Program-made: the position numbers and the translations under genes
Source of the DNA: Candidatus Kuenenia stuttgartensis
Lineage (GTDB): Bacteria > Gemmatimonadota > Gemmatimonadetes > Gemmatimonadales > Gemmatimonadaceae
DNA length: 35,342 bases
Assembly (NCBI GenBank): GCA_943330235.2
Contig: CALQGY020000026.1
Span: 1-35,342 of the forward strand
Direction: 5' to 3'
Part shown: one piece after another, positions 7,376-17,042 of the stretch
How positions within the stretch are numbered: the first letter of the stretch is position 1
Layout: every line of letters begins with the position of its first letter
The notes under the pieces: generated by a model
Seen by the model: only the letters and a program-made list of their open reading frames with translations
The model's database searches: none
What the model was told of the DNA's origin: nothing

Positions 7376-8710
7376 ATGACTCCTACGACGACTACCTCGA
7401 CGCTTCCGTCTCTCGACGCCCTCTGGATGCCGTTCACCAACAACCGGGCCTTTAAATCGGCCCCGCGGCTGTTGGTCAGCGCTGAAGGCATGCACTACCA
7501 AGATGCCGACGGTCGGCAGATTCTGGATGGTGTGTCGGGACTGTGGTGCGTGAACGCCGGCCACGGCCGGGCCGAGATCGTGGCGGCCATCCGCGAAGCC
7601 GCCGGCATTCTCGACTACGCGCCTGGCTTCAACATGGGGCACCCCCTGCCCTTCGCCTTGGCGGAGAAGCTCGCCACCATCCTCCCAGAGGGGATGGATC
7701 GCATCTTCTTCACCAACTCGGGCAGCGAGGCCGTCGACACCGCGTTGAAGATGGCGCTGGCCTACCACCGTGCACAGGGCGAGCCTGAGCGCGTGTTGTT
7801 CGTCGGGCGCCAGCGCGGGTACCACGGGGTGGGCTTCGGCGGCATTTCCGTCGGCGGGATCGCGCCCAACCGTCAGGCGTTCGAAGCGCAGCTGCTGCCG
7901 CATCTCGATCATCTGGTGCACACGCACGACCTGACCCGCAACGCGTTCTCACACGGGCAGCCGACGCACGGCGCAGAGTACGCGGACGATCTCGAGCGCA
8001 TTATCGCGCAGCATGGCGGGAGCCGGATCGCCGCGGTCATCGTTGAACCGGTGGCCGGATCGACGGGTGTGCTGATTCCGCCCGTGGGCTATCTCGACCG
8101 ACTGCGCGCGCTCTGCGATGCGCACGGCATTCTGCTGATTTTCGACGAAGTCATCACCGGATTCGGGCGGACCGGCAGCGCCTTTGGCGCGACCACGTTT
8201 GGGGTGGTCCCCGACCTGATGACGCTCGCCAAGGGCATCACCAACGGCGCCGTGCCCATGGGCGCGGTGTGCGCGGCGCGGCGGATTCACGATTCGGTGG
8301 TGTCGCATGCGGCGCCCGGCATCGAGTTTTTCCACGGCTACACGTATTCGGGGCATCCGCTCGCCGCGGCCGCCGGTCTGGCGACACTCGCCATCTACGA
8401 GCACGAAGGACTCTTCGAGCGAGCCGCCATGATGGCGCCGACGCTGGAACAGGCCGTGCATACGCTCGATGATTCCCCCCATGTGATCGATGTCCGCAAC
8501 ATGGGCATGGTCGGTGCCATCGAACTGGCGCCGCGCGCTGGCGCACCGGGCGCGCGTGCCGGTGAGGTCTTTATGGAGTGCTTCCGTCGCGGCGTCCTCG
8601 TCCGCCAAACGGGCGACACGATCGCGATCGCGCCGCCGCTCATTGTGAGCGCGGAGCAGCTGCACGAGATCACGGGCACCGTGCGCGACGTCCTCGCCGC
8701 CGTGGCATGA
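7376..8710 (+). CDS. Omega-amino acid:pyruvate aminotransferase (class III, beta-alanine type)
   Basis: The product is 444 aa from the ATG at 7376. It is a PLP fold-type I, class III aminotransferase. The N-terminal block LDALWMPFTNNR and the block GLWCVNAGHGRAEI are characteristic of beta-alanine/omega-amino acid:pyruvate transaminases. The PLP-binding aspartate is D257 (IFDEVITGFGRTG) and the Schiff-base lysine is K286 (TLAKGITNGAVPMGA). It should move an amino group from an omega-amino acid such as beta-alanine to pyruvate in the cytoplasm. Several members have broad amine specificity, so the exact donor is open. It is divergent from the sigma operon across 92 bp and overlaps the M1 peptidase start by four bases (ATGA), implying co-expression. 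An in-frame upstream start at 7325 adds residues not seen in the family. Confidence 0.92.
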   Translation: MTPTTTTSTLPSLDALWMPFTNNRAFKSAPRLLVSAEGMHYQDADGRQILDGVSGLWCVNAGHGRAEIVAAIREAAGILDYAPGFNMGHPLPFALAEKLATILPEGMDRIFFTNSGSEAVDTALKMALAYHRAQGEPERVLFVGRQRGYHGVGFGGISVGGIAPNRQAFEAQLLPHLDHLVHTHDLTRNAFSHGQPTHGAEYADDLERIIAQHGGSRIAAVIVEPVAGSTGVLIPPVGYLDRLRALCDAHGILLIFDEVITGFGRTGSAFGATTFGVVPDLMTLAKGITNGAVPMGAVCAARRIHDSVVSHAAPGIEFFHGYTYSGHPLAAAAGLATLAIYEHEGLFERAAMMAPTLEQAVHTLDDSPHVIDVRNMGMVGAIELAPRAGAPGARAGEVFMECFRRGVLVRQTGDTIAIAPPLIVSAEQLHEITGTVRDVLAAVA

Positions 8711-11412
8711 GGGCGCGCGTCACGCGGGTCCGGCGGCTCTTCACGGCCGTCGTCATGTCCGTTGCCGTCCTGAGCGCCCCGAAAGGGGCGCTTTGTGCAC
8801 AAGGGACGCCAACACGCGATGCCGTCGCGGCGAGCGGCGCGCCCGGTGCGATGATGGGCGCCGGCGTCTCGCGCGCGCTCGCGACCGTACGCCGCGCACG
8901 GGTCACCGACGTCCGCTACGCGTTGTCGCTGGACGTGACGCAACGGGATACCGCCCGCGGTGTGGTGGAGGTGGCCTTCACGCGGGTGGCCGTGGGCGAC
9001 GCCATCCTGGACTTCCGCGGTCTTGGTATCGATTCCCTGCGAGTGAACGGACGCGCCGTCCCGGTGACACGCGCGGTCTGGAATGGCGCGCACGTCGCGA
9101 TCGACGGGGCGCTGCTGACGGCGGGGACCAACCGGGTCACCCTGCGCTTTCGCGCCCCGATTGCCGCCGCCGGCGCGAGCATCATCCGCTCGCACGACGC
9201 GACCGACAACACCGATTACCTGTACACGTTGCTCGTGCCGTCGGACGCCAACCTGCTCTTTCCGTGCTTCGACCAGCCGGACCTCAAGGCGCGGGTCACG
9301 TTCACACTCGTGACCCCGCGTGGCTGGCAGGCATTGGCCAACGGCGTGGCGGGTCGTCGCGATAGTACCGCCCAGTCGGTGACACACCGCTTCGCCCCCA
9401 CGCCGCCGCTCAGCACGTATTTGGTGGCCTTCGCGGCGGGCCCGTGGCATGTCACAACGCAGCGCGCCTCGCTGGTGGAGGGCGGTGCCGCCACCGACGT
9501 TGCGCTCTGGGTTCGGGGCTCGCGGGCCCGCGAAGCCGATACGGATTCGCTCATCGTCATGAACACGCGGGCGCTCCGCTGGCTCGGGAGCTGGTTCGGC
9601 ATCCCGTACGCATTCGGCAAGTTCGACTTCTTGCTGGCGCCCGCGTTTCCGTTTGGTGGCATGGAGCACCCGGGCGCCGTCTTCTACAACGAAGACAGCT
9701 TCATCTATCGCGAGCGGCCCACGGTCACGCAGCTCCTCGGCCGCCAGGCCACGATTTATCACGAAGTCGCGCACCAGTGGTTTGGCGACTACATGACGAT
9801 GCGCTGGTTCGACGATCTGTGGCTGAAGGAAGGGTTCGCGACCTACATGGCCGCGAAGATGCAGGCCGCGCTCGAGCCGTCGTCCAATGCGTGGAAGACC
9901 TTCTATCTGCGCAATAAGCCGGTGGCCTACGGCACGGATGCCACCGCCGGCACCACACCGGTGTGGCAGGCGCTGGCCAACCTTGATCAGGCCAAGAGCA
10001 ACTACGGGCCGATCGTCTATAACAAGGCGCCGGGCATTCTGCGGCAGCTGAATTATCTGGTGGGCGAGACCGCGTTTCAGGCAGGCGTGCAGCGGTTCCT
10101 GAAGGCGCACGCTTATGGCAACGCCACCTGGCGCGACTTGCTGTCGGACATCGGTGCGGCCGCGGGGCGCGACCTCACCGCGTGGGGCCGAGCCTGGATT
10201 CTCCGCCCGGGGATGCCCGTGGTGGAGCAGCGCCTCAGCACGCGCAACGGGCGCATCGACCACCTCACGCTGGTGCAGCGCCCCGCGCAGCCGGGGCTCT
10301 CGGGGGCGGGCGCGTGGCCGCTCAAGATGCAGCTGCTGCTGGCGTACGCTGACGGGCGCATGGAACGGTTGCCGGTGGAGATGTCCACCAGCCGCCTAGA
10401 GGTGATGGCCGCGCGCGGTCGTCCCGCGCCGGACTTTGTCTTCGCCAACGACGGCGATTACGGCTACGCCATCGTGCTCCCCGACTCCAATAGCGTGGCG
10501 TGGCTGGAAGGGCACGTGGGGAGCGTGAAGGACGATTTCCTGCGCGCCATGCTGTGGGGGGCGCTGTGGGATTTGGTGCGCGATGCGCGCTTGGCGCCGG
10601 AGCGATTTGTGGCGATGGCGTTGCGCGAGATTCCCGCCGAGGCGGACGAACAGCTGGTGGGATCGCTGGTGTCGCGTGTGAGCACCGCGCTGACGCGCTA
10701 TGCCTCTGACGCGGCCCGGGATTCGTTGTTGCCGCGCGCCGAGGCGCTGGTGCTGGCTGGCGCCGCGGACACGGCGCGGGCGTATGGGCCGCGCAAGAAC
10801 TTTGTGGACGCCGCGATCGGGCTGGCGCGCAGCCCCGCCTCGTTGGCGCGGGTGGATGGCTGGCTGGATCGGGATTCCATCGTTGGGCTTCCCTTACGGC
10901 CGCCCACGCGGTGGTCCATCGTGACGCGTCTGCTGGCGCGGTCGGCGCCCAGCGCCGAGGCACGGTTGGCGGCGGAGACCCGGCGTGACTCGACGTCAGA
11001 AGGCAAGCGCTTGGCGTTCGTCGCGAGTGCGGCCCGTCCGGACAGCGCGCGGAAGCGGGCGCTCTTTACGCAGTGGTTCGCGGATAAGGAGCTGAACGAG
11101 GAGTGGGTCACGTCGAGCTTGCGCGCGTTCAATGATCCGGAGCAGGCAGCGTTCACGCGGCCGTTCCTGACGTCGGCGCTGGACACCCTGCCGTGGATTC
11201 AGCAGAACCGGCGGATCTTCTTTTTGGGGAGCTGGTTGGGCGCCGTGCTGGGGGGGCAGTCCAGCCCCGAGGCGCTGCGCGACGTTGATGCGTGGCTGCG
11301 CGCGCACCCGGCGCTGGCACTGGATCTGCGCCAAAAGGTGCTGCAATCGCGCGATGAACTGGAGCGGACCGTAGCCATCCGGCAGCGGTTCACTCGGCGA
11401 GCTCTACAATAA
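8707..11412 (+). CDS. Secreted M1-family zinc aminopeptidase
   Basis: The product is 901 aa; the ATG at 8707 overlaps the aminotransferase stop. The first 34 residues form a signal peptide ending GALCAQ. The M1 exopeptidase sequence is GGMEHPGAVFYNE (about 317-329), a variant of GAMEN. The zinc site is HEVAHQ with H352, E353 and H356, followed after 18 residues by the third ligand E375 in WLKEGFATYM. The C-terminal half (about 540-890) is the helical ERAP1-like region. It removes N-terminal residues from peptides, probably in the periplasm. Coupling with an aminotransferase and the nearby SusC/SusD genes suggests use of peptides as nutrients. Length and all key residues are normal for the family. 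Confidence 0.95.
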   Translation: MRARVTRVRRLFTAVVMSVAVLSAPKGALCAQGTPTRDAVAASGAPGAMMGAGVSRALATVRRARVTDVRYALSLDVTQRDTARGVVEVAFTRVAVGDAILDFRGLGIDSLRVNGRAVPVTRAVWNGAHVAIDGALLTAGTNRVTLRFRAPIAAAGASIIRSHDATDNTDYLYTLLVPSDANLLFPCFDQPDLKARVTFTLVTPRGWQALANGVAGRRDSTAQSVTHRFAPTPPLSTYLVAFAAGPWHVTTQRASLVEGGAATDVALWVRGSRAREADTDSLIVMNTRALRWLGSWFGIPYAFGKFDFLLAPAFPFGGMEHPGAVFYNEDSFIYRERPTVTQLLGRQATIYHEVAHQWFGDYMTMRWFDDLWLKEGFATYMAAKMQAALEPSSNAWKTFYLRNKPVAYGTDATAGTTPVWQALANLDQAKSNYGPIVYNKAPGILRQLNYLVGETAFQAGVQRFLKAHAYGNATWRDLLSDIGAAAGRDLTAWGRAWILRPGMPVVEQRLSTRNGRIDHLTLVQRPAQPGLSGAGAWPLKMQLLLAYADGRMERLPVEMSTSRLEVMAARGRPAPDFVFANDGDYGYAIVLPDSNSVAWLEGHVGSVKDDFLRAMLWGALWDLVRDARLAPERFVAMALREIPAEADEQLVGSLVSRVSTALTRYASDAARDSLLPRAEALVLAGAADTARAYGPRKNFVDAAIGLARSPASLARVDGWLDRDSIVGLPLRPPTRWSIVTRLLARSAPSAEARLAAETRRDSTSEGKRLAFVASAARPDSARKRALFTQWFADKELNEEWVTSSLRAFNDPEQAAFTRPFLTSALDTLPWIQQNRRIFFLGSWLGAVLGGQSSPEALRDVDAWLRAHPALALDLRQKVLQSRDELERTVAIRQRFTRRALQ

Positions 11413-11507
11413 GAGCGCGCCCGCGGTCGCGGGACAAGACGGCGAAATTCGCACGCGTGCAGGGAAATTCAGTGACGTGACCTAGCCGTCACCTGTTGAT
11501 GACATAA

Positions 11508-11527
11508 GTTCCTCCCACTGGCGGAAC
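11508..11527. promoter_or_regulatory. Inverted repeat upstream of the SusC-like gene
   Basis: GTTCCTCC-CACT-GGCGGAAC is an 8-4-8 inverted repeat with one mismatch, 75 bp before the SusC start, in the 190-bp gap after the peptidase gene. It could be an operator or an RNA hairpin. The rest of the gap holds a short GC-only hairpin after the peptidase stop and no clear promoter. Confidence 0.4.
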
Positions 11528-11602
11528 CTCAGCGAAATCGGCTGTAGGCTGTCGTCCGCTGTGTATCCACGCAATGCTCCGCATCCCTCCTTCGGAGACC
11601 TC

Positions 11603-14581
11603 ATGGGCAGGCTTTTCCAGTTCGTCGCCGCTGCCGCCATTGTCATCGCGCTTCCGCTCCACGCGGACGCGCAGACCCGCGATATCTCGGGTAAGGTGAC
11701 ACAGGCGGTAACGGGTCAGCCGATCGCTGATGTCACGATCAGCGTCGTCGGCCAGCAGGTCGGTGTTCGTACCAATGAGCGCGGCGAATATCGCCTGCGC
11801 GTTTCTTCCGGCGAGGTGCTCCTGCTCGCCCGCCAGCTTGGCTTCAAGCGTGAGACCAAGCGCGTCGGCCCGAGCGAGAGCACGGCCGACTTCGTCCTCG
11901 AGCGCGACGTGCTGCAGCTCGAAGGTGTGACGGTCACGGGTGTGGCCACGACGACCGATCGCCGCGTGGCGGCCACGTCGGTGTCGACGGTCAGCGCGGT
12001 GGAACTCAATCGCGTGCCGGCCCGCTCGGTCGAAAGCAATCTCGCCGGTAAGGTTGCCGGTGCACGCATGTTCGAGAACAGCGGCGCGCCGGGTGGTGGT
12101 GCGCAGATTCAGATCCGCGGCGCCACGTCCGTGCTGGCGCAGGGCGATCCGCTCTACGTCGTGGACGGCATCATCATCTCGAATGCGTCGATCTCGTCGG
12201 GCGCCAGCTCGGTGACCCGCGCGTCGGGCTCGACGGGCTCCAGCCAGGACCAGGTCGTCAATCGTTTGGCCGACCTGAATCCGAACGACATCGAGAACAT
12301 CGAAGTCCTGAAGTCGGCGGCCGCGTCGGCCATTTACGGCTCGCGCGCCACGAACGGCGTCGTCGTCATCACGACCAAGCGCGGTAAGTCGGGACGCGCG
12401 TCGTGGAACGTCACGCAGCGTGTGGGATCGCAGTCGATGCTGAAGAACCTGTCGTCGCGTCAGTACGCGAACGTGGCCGAAACCGCGGATTGGACGGGTG
12501 GTCCGATCGGTGACGCCGCCGCCGCGACCGCGTGCGGCACGGGCAAGTGCCCGTGGTATGACTGGCAGCAGCAGCTGTACGGCCGCAAGGATCCATCCTT
12601 TGAAACGTTGCTGTCGGCGTCGGGCGGCGTGAACAACACGCGCTTCTTCGCCTCTATCAACGATCGTCAGGAATCGGGCATCCTGATCAACACGGGCGCT
12701 CGTCGTACCGGTGGCCGCATCAATCTCGACCAGACGCTCGGCACCAAGCTGACCATCAGCGCCGGCGTAGATGTGACGCGCAACTTCTTCCAGCGCGGCA
12801 TCGGCGGCAACGACAACTCCGGCACAAGCCCGATCTACACCTTCGGCTACTCGCCCGCGATCATCGATTTGACCGCGAAGGATGCCTCGGGCCGCTACGT
12901 CCGCATGCCGTTCAACGGCGGCGGGTCGGGCACGTCCAACCCGTTCGAAGTGCTGAACGACGTCGTCAACACGGAAAACGTCTGGCGTCAGGCCGGTAAC
13001 GTCCGTGCCAACTACTCGGCCTTCAGCACGACGCACAACAGCCTGCAGCTGTCGTTCCTGGCCGGTATGGACCGCTTCCAGCAGGAAGGCTACCAGTACT
13101 CGCCCAACTACCTGCAGTACGAGCCGGCCGACAACTTCCTCGGCACGGCCAACCAGGTCAACGCCTCCAGCTACCAGTTCAATCAGGGCGTGAACGCGGT
13201 CTGGACGTACACGGCCGGCAACAAGTGGTTGACGTCGGTCACCAGCTCGGTCGGTGGCTCGTACGAAAACCAGTCCATCAACACGTACTCGCTGCGTGGC
13301 CGTGGCCTGCTGCCGACGGTGAAGGTGCCCCTCGGAGCGACGGACATCGCGATCACGAACGGCCGGACCGAGTTCCGTGACCAGTCGATGTACGTCAACG
13401 AGCAGATCCTTGCTCTCGACGAAAAGCTCGCCCTCAACATCGGCGTCCGCGCCGACCGCTCCAGCGCCAACGGCGACCGCGAGCAGTACTACAAGTTCCC
13501 GAAGTACTCGGCGTCCTACCGCTTCGTGAAGCCGCTCATCAGCCAGATCGATGAGATCAAGCTCCGCGCCGCGTTCGGTAAGTCGGGTAACCGCCCCCGT
13601 TACGGCGACCGCGACGTGCTGTACGCGAACGGCGGCCTGATCGGCGGTGGCAGCTCGCTCGTGTCCAACGGCCTCCTCGGCAACCCGGCCATCAAGCCGG
13701 AGACGATGAACGAGACCGAGTACGGTACGGACATGACGTTCTTCGGCGCGCGTCTCGCGTTCGAGCTCACGCGCTACCAGCGCAAGATCACCGACCTGCT
13801 CCTCACGTTCCCGCTGCCGCCGTCGTCGGGTCTGGGCAACCAGATCATCAACGGTGGCCAGCTGTCCGTGCAGGGTAACGAAGCCGTCATCTCCGCCGTG
13901 CCGCTCCGTCGTGGCGCGTTCGAGTGGACGAGCCGCGTGATCTACAACGCCAACGTGCAGCGCGTGGACAACATCCCCGTGCCGACGTTTAACGTGGGCA
14001 GCTCGTTCGGCGCGACCTACGGTCGTAACCGCATCGCGGCGAATTCCATCTCCACGAAGATCTGGGGCAACGCCCCGCTCGGCGTCGCCGGCGCGGTCCG
14101 CGACACGATCCTCGCTGACGCGAACCCCATCCACACCACGACGTTCAATAACGACTTCAGCTGGAAGCGGCTGACCCTGTCGTTCCTGGCCGACTGGCGC
14201 AATGGCGGCTACGTGTCGGACATGACGAACAACCTGTTTGACGAAGGTGGCCAGTCTCGCGACTACGTCGCCGCCGGCGAGAAGCGCTACGCGACGTTCG
14301 CGGCCGGCGACATCCGCCCGTACATCCAGAAGGGTTCGTACGTGAAGATCCGCGAAATCACGTTGAACTATCAGGCGCCGGATGACTGGGCCAAGAAGAT
14401 CCCGGGTGCGAAGAGCCTCCGCTTCAACGCCAGCGGCCGTAACCTGTTCATGTTCTCCAAGTATTGGAGCTACGACCCCGAGTTCAACAACTTCGGCAAC
14501 GCGAACTTCTCGCGTTTCATCGACCTCGCGCCGTTCCCGTCGAGCAAGCAGTACTTCTTTAGCATCGACGTGGGGTTCTAA
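11603..14581 (+). CDS. SusC/RagA-family TonB-dependent outer-membrane receptor
   Basis: The product is 992 aa. The ATG at 11603 is chosen because GGAGA lies seven bases upstream and a signal peptide (FVAAAAIVIALPLHADAQ) follows at once; a GTG at 11561 would add 14 residues before it. Order of domains: carboxypeptidase-regulatory-like domain (about 26-95, ISGKVTQAVTGQPIADVTI); plug (about 105-260) with LAGKVAGARM, IQIRGATSVLAQGDPLYVVDG and IEVLKSAAASAIYGSRATNGVVVITTK; then a 22-strand-type barrel closing with SKQYFFSIDVGF. It imports substrate bound by the SusD partner, powered by TonB/ExbBD. The SusD gene starts three bases after its stop. In Gemmatimonadota such pairs take up oligomers of sugars or peptides; the substrate cannot be read from sequence. 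Confidence 0.95.
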   Translation: MGRLFQFVAAAAIVIALPLHADAQTRDISGKVTQAVTGQPIADVTISVVGQQVGVRTNERGEYRLRVSSGEVLLLARQLGFKRETKRVGPSESTADFVLERDVLQLEGVTVTGVATTTDRRVAATSVSTVSAVELNRVPARSVESNLAGKVAGARMFENSGAPGGGAQIQIRGATSVLAQGDPLYVVDGIIISNASISSGASSVTRASGSTGSSQDQVVNRLADLNPNDIENIEVLKSAAASAIYGSRATNGVVVITTKRGKSGRASWNVTQRVGSQSMLKNLSSRQYANVAETADWTGGPIGDAAAATACGTGKCPWYDWQQQLYGRKDPSFETLLSASGGVNNTRFFASINDRQESGILINTGARRTGGRINLDQTLGTKLTISAGVDVTRNFFQRGIGGNDNSGTSPIYTFGYSPAIIDLTAKDASGRYVRMPFNGGGSGTSNPFEVLNDVVNTENVWRQAGNVRANYSAFSTTHNSLQLSFLAGMDRFQQEGYQYSPNYLQYEPADNFLGTANQVNASSYQFNQGVNAVWTYTAGNKWLTSVTSSVGGSYENQSINTYSLRGRGLLPTVKVPLGATDIAITNGRTEFRDQSMYVNEQILALDEKLALNIGVRADRSSANGDREQYYKFPKYSASYRFVKPLISQIDEIKLRAAFGKSGNRPRYGDRDVLYANGGLIGGGSSLVSNGLLGNPAIKPETMNETEYGTDMTFFGARLAFELTRYQRKITDLLLTFPLPPSSGLGNQIINGGQLSVQGNEAVISAVPLRRGAFEWTSRVIYNANVQRVDNIPVPTFNVGSSFGATYGRNRIAANSISTKIWGNAPLGVAGAVRDTILADANPIHTTTFNNDFSWKRLTLSFLADWRNGGYVSDMTNNLFDEGGQSRDYVAAGEKRYATFAAGDIRPYIQKGSYVKIREITLNYQAPDDWAKKIPGAKSLRFNASGRNLFMFSKYWSYDPEFNNFGNANFSRFIDLAPFPSSKQYFFSIDVGF

Positions 14582-14584
14582 GCC

Positions 14585-16030
14585 ATGACGACTACTACGA
14601 GGATGGCCTTGAACGCATCACGCATCACCGGCCTCGCGCTTGCGTCGTTGACGCTCGCCGCCTGCGCCATTACCGACAGCAACCAGCTCGGTATCACCAA
14701 CCCGAACACGCCGACCGTCGCGTCAGCCAGCGCGGATGCCCAGGCCCTGCAGTTGCAGGCCACCGGCCTCCTCCGTCAGCTGCGGAACGGTCGTTCCGGC
14801 ACCATTTTCGACATGGGCCGGTTCGGGCGTGAGATGTACATCTACACCCCGCAGGAAGGGCGCAATACGTCGCACTACCTGGAGGGCATCCGTGGCGCCA
14901 ACAAGCTCGATCCGTCGGGCTTCGCGGTGGGTGAATGGGCCACGCAGTATGGCAACCTGCGCGACGTGTTCAACTTCAAGAACTCCGTCGCCGGATCGGC
15001 CTCGCTCACCGCGGCGCAGAAGAGCGCCGCGACGGGCTTTGCCAAGACGATCGAAGGGCTCGAACTGCTGTACGTGATTTCCACGCGCGACACCCTCGGT
15101 GCCGTCGTGGAAATCAAGCAGAACGCGTCCGACATCGCCGCGTTCGTGTCGCGTGACTCGGTGTACAAGTACATCCTGGCCACGCTGAACGACGGGAACA
15201 CGGCGCTCGCCGCCGGCGGCTCGGCGTTCCCGTTCACCCTGCACTCGGGGTTCACGGGCTACAGCACGCCGACGACGTTCTCGAAGTTCAACCGCGCCAT
15301 CGCGGCGCGTGCGGCGGCGTACTACGCAACGTCCGGCGGTGGGTCGGCGGCGTGGCAGACGGCGCTCACGGCGTTGTCGGCCTCGTACCTGAACACGGCC
15401 GCCACGAGCCGCACGGAACTGGACGCAGGCCCGGTGCATCCGTACTCGGGTTCCACCGGCGACGCCGGCAACCCGTTCTTCGGCAGCTCCGCCGACCTGT
15501 ACCTCCACCCGTCCACGGAAACCGACGCGCCACTCAAGGGCGACGGGACCAAGGACAATCGCTACCTCGCGAAGGTGAAGACCAAGACCACGCGTAGCCC
15601 GCCGGCCGGTGTGACGGGTGTCGCGTCGTCCATCGGCTATGTCGGCGATGCGAGCATCTCGGCCTCGGTGCCGATCATCCGCAACGAAGAGCTCATGCTC
15701 CTCCGCGCGGAAGCGCTGCTGGCGACGGGCGACAAGGCCGGCGCCATCGCGATGATCAATTCGGTGCGTGTGAACTCCGGCGGCCTCGCGGCGTCGACGC
15801 TCACCACCGGTTCCACCGATACGGCCGTGCTGGACGAAATCCTCCTGCAGAAGCGCTACTCGTTGCTGCTGGAAGGCACGCGTTGGATCGACATGCGTCG
15901 CTACGGCCGCCTGAGCACGCTGCCGCTCGACAACGCCAGCCACTTCGTGGCGAAGGTGATGCCGATTCCGCAGGCCGAGTGCCTGGTGCGTGTTGGTAAG
16001 CCCGCGCCGTTCGCTGGCCCGGGTTGCTGA
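14585..16030 (+). CDS. SusD/RagB-family substrate-binding outer-membrane lipoprotein
   Basis: The product is 481 aa. The signal peptide ends LTLAAC, with the lipidated cysteine at C27. The helical TPR-like N-terminal half and the conserved end region are visible, including IIRNEELMLLRAEALLATGDKAGAI (start of a SusD tetratricopeptide-like pair) and GTRWIDMRRYGRL near the C-terminus, both hallmarks of RagB/SusD proteins. It caps the SusC barrel at the cell surface and captures the ligand. It lies three bases after the SusC stop and is followed by a hairpin terminator, so the pair forms the end of a transcription unit. Its length is near the usual 480-560 aa. Confidence 0.94.
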   Translation: MTTTTRMALNASRITGLALASLTLAACAITDSNQLGITNPNTPTVASASADAQALQLQATGLLRQLRNGRSGTIFDMGRFGREMYIYTPQEGRNTSHYLEGIRGANKLDPSGFAVGEWATQYGNLRDVFNFKNSVAGSASLTAAQKSAATGFAKTIEGLELLYVISTRDTLGAVVEIKQNASDIAAFVSRDSVYKYILATLNDGNTALAAGGSAFPFTLHSGFTGYSTPTTFSKFNRAIAARAAAYYATSGGGSAAWQTALTALSASYLNTAATSRTELDAGPVHPYSGSTGDAGNPFFGSSADLYLHPSTETDAPLKGDGTKDNRYLAKVKTKTTRSPPAGVTGVASSIGYVGDASISASVPIIRNEELMLLRAEALLATGDKAGAIAMINSVRVNSGGLAASTLTTGSTDTAVLDEILLQKRYSLLLEGTRWIDMRRYGRLSTLPLDNASHFVAKVMPIPQAECLVRVGKPAPFAGPGC

Positions 16031-16046
16031 TCCGCTCCACATGAAG

Positions 16047-16083
16047 AAAGCCCCCGCGAGCATCATGCTCGCGGGGGCTTTTT
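16047..16083 (+). terminator. Rho-independent terminator of the SusC/SusD unit
   Basis: A 16-bp perfect stem (16047-16062 with 66-81), GC-rich in its centre, has a three-base loop and ends in five T, 16 bp after the SusD stop. The A-rich left flank gives a weaker T tract on the minus strand, so it may also stop transcription from the converging gene that ends at 16121. Confidence 0.92.
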
Positions 16084-16120
16084 CGTTGAAGGGCGCGGAA
16101 GCCGCGCCCTCGTTACCGCA

Positions 16121-16966
16121 TCAATAGCCTTCGCGCGTCCAGAAGATGATCATGCCGCAGCGACGATCCGCACCGCCAAATTGAATCGGCACCGTCGCGG
16201 CGCCCTTGTACACCTCAATGCCGGCGATCTGCTTGGGCGGCGGCAGCAAGTCGAGATTGAAGAACCGCGGCATCACAATGCCGTCGAGGATGATCTGCAT
16301 CGCGCAGGCGCCGGTGCCCTCACCCACCAGACTGCCGCCTTCGCGCTTGGACAGCGCGACCTTCCCCGCGAAGACCGTGTTCGTCAGCGTGGACACATCC
16401 ACCCCGCTCACGTTCCGCAGGAAATCACTCGTGAGCCCAGACCCTCGCCGGTCGATCTGCTCCTGCGTGATGAACTGTCCGACGCCCTGCGCCTTCCGCT
16501 GTTCGAATTCGAGCATGCGCATGGAGAGGCGGGTTTCACGCACACGAATGGTGTCGAGCAGGTTGGTGGTGCGCGCCAGCGTGTAGGCAAGACGCAGCGT
16601 GTCGTCGGCGGGCACTTCAATGATGCCGGACGTCGGCGCGAATCCAATGCGCCGCACCACGAGCAGATACTGACCGGCGGGCACCTGCAGGAAGCGGAAG
16701 CGTCCGCCCGCTTCGGTGACAACCCGCGCACCGACACCGACGACGGAGACGTCAGCCGCACCCAATGGGCGCAGCAGCGTGTCGGTGACGATCCCGTCGA
16801 TGACACCCAACCCCGCCATCACGACGGGTCGTTTCTTGATGTCCTGCTCGGCGCGGTCGCGGATGGTGGTTTTCTGTTGCGCCGCAGCCGGCGCGGCCCA
16901 CACGGCGGCGAGCAGCCCAGCCGCCATGAGGCGAGAGAATGATGATGATGTGAGTCGCATGGGCAT
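16121..16966 (-). CDS. Carboxypeptidase-regulatory plus TonB-plug-like protein without barrel (short form)
   Basis: The product is 281 aa with a signal peptide ending APAAAQ near residue 30. A carboxypeptidase-regulatory-like domain (about 54-130, GIVTDTLLRPLGAADVSVV through RFLQVPAGQYLLVVRRIGF) is followed by a plug-like domain (about 135-281) with DFLRNVSGVDV, ILDGI and IAGIEVYKG. The chain stops where a receptor's barrel would begin, ending QFGGADRRCGMIIFWTREGY. C221 and C270 are conserved with the larger paralogue at 19826-21412 and may form a disulfide. It is presumably a periplasmic or outer-membrane-associated protein and cannot by itself be a TonB channel. GGGG lies seven bases before the ATG at 16966; a second ATG two codons later is possible. 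It converges on the SusD terminator. Confidence 0.85.
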   Translation of the reverse strand: MPMRLTSSSFSRLMAAGLLAAVWAAPAAAQQKTTIRDRAEQDIKKRPVVMAGLGVIDGIVTDTLLRPLGAADVSVVGVGARVVTEAGGRFRFLQVPAGQYLLVVRRIGFAPTSGIIEVPADDTLRLAYTLARTTNLLDTIRVRETRLSMRMLEFEQRKAQGVGQFITQEQIDRRGSGLTSDFLRNVSGVDVSTLTNTVFAGKVALSKREGGSLVGEGTGACAMQIILDGIVMPRFFNLDLLPPPKQIAGIEVYKGAATVPIQFGGADRRCGMIIFWTREGY

Positions 16967-17042
16967 AAATTACCCCAAAAGCACGGGAGATATCCTCCCC
17001 CGTTCGCCAGCCGCTCTCCATCTTTCGTCCATCAGGCTTCCC
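16967..17042. promoter_or_regulatory. Divergent intergenic region with short inverted repeat
   Basis: These 76 bp separate the barrel-less plug gene (minus) from the NTF2-like gene (plus) and must hold both promoters unless transcription comes from outside. GGGAG-ATATC-CTCCC at 16985-16999 is a 5-5-5 inverted repeat that could be a shared operator. No -10/-35 pair stands out. Confidence 0.35.

Noticed and set aside
8395..10263. A 622-codon minus-strand open frame opposite the aminotransferase and M1 peptidase
   Set aside because: It lies opposite two well-identified genes, has biased composition and no recognisable domain.
11418..11431. Hairpin CCCGCGGTCGCGGG after the peptidase gene as a terminator
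   Set aside because: The stem is short, the loop tight and no T tract follows.
11489..14134. An 881-codon open frame on the minus strand opposite the SusC-like gene
   Set aside because: It is the antisense shadow of a strongly codon-biased GC-rich gene; it has no domains, no signal peptide and an Arg/Val/His-rich composition, whereas the plus-strand frame is a complete TonB receptor.
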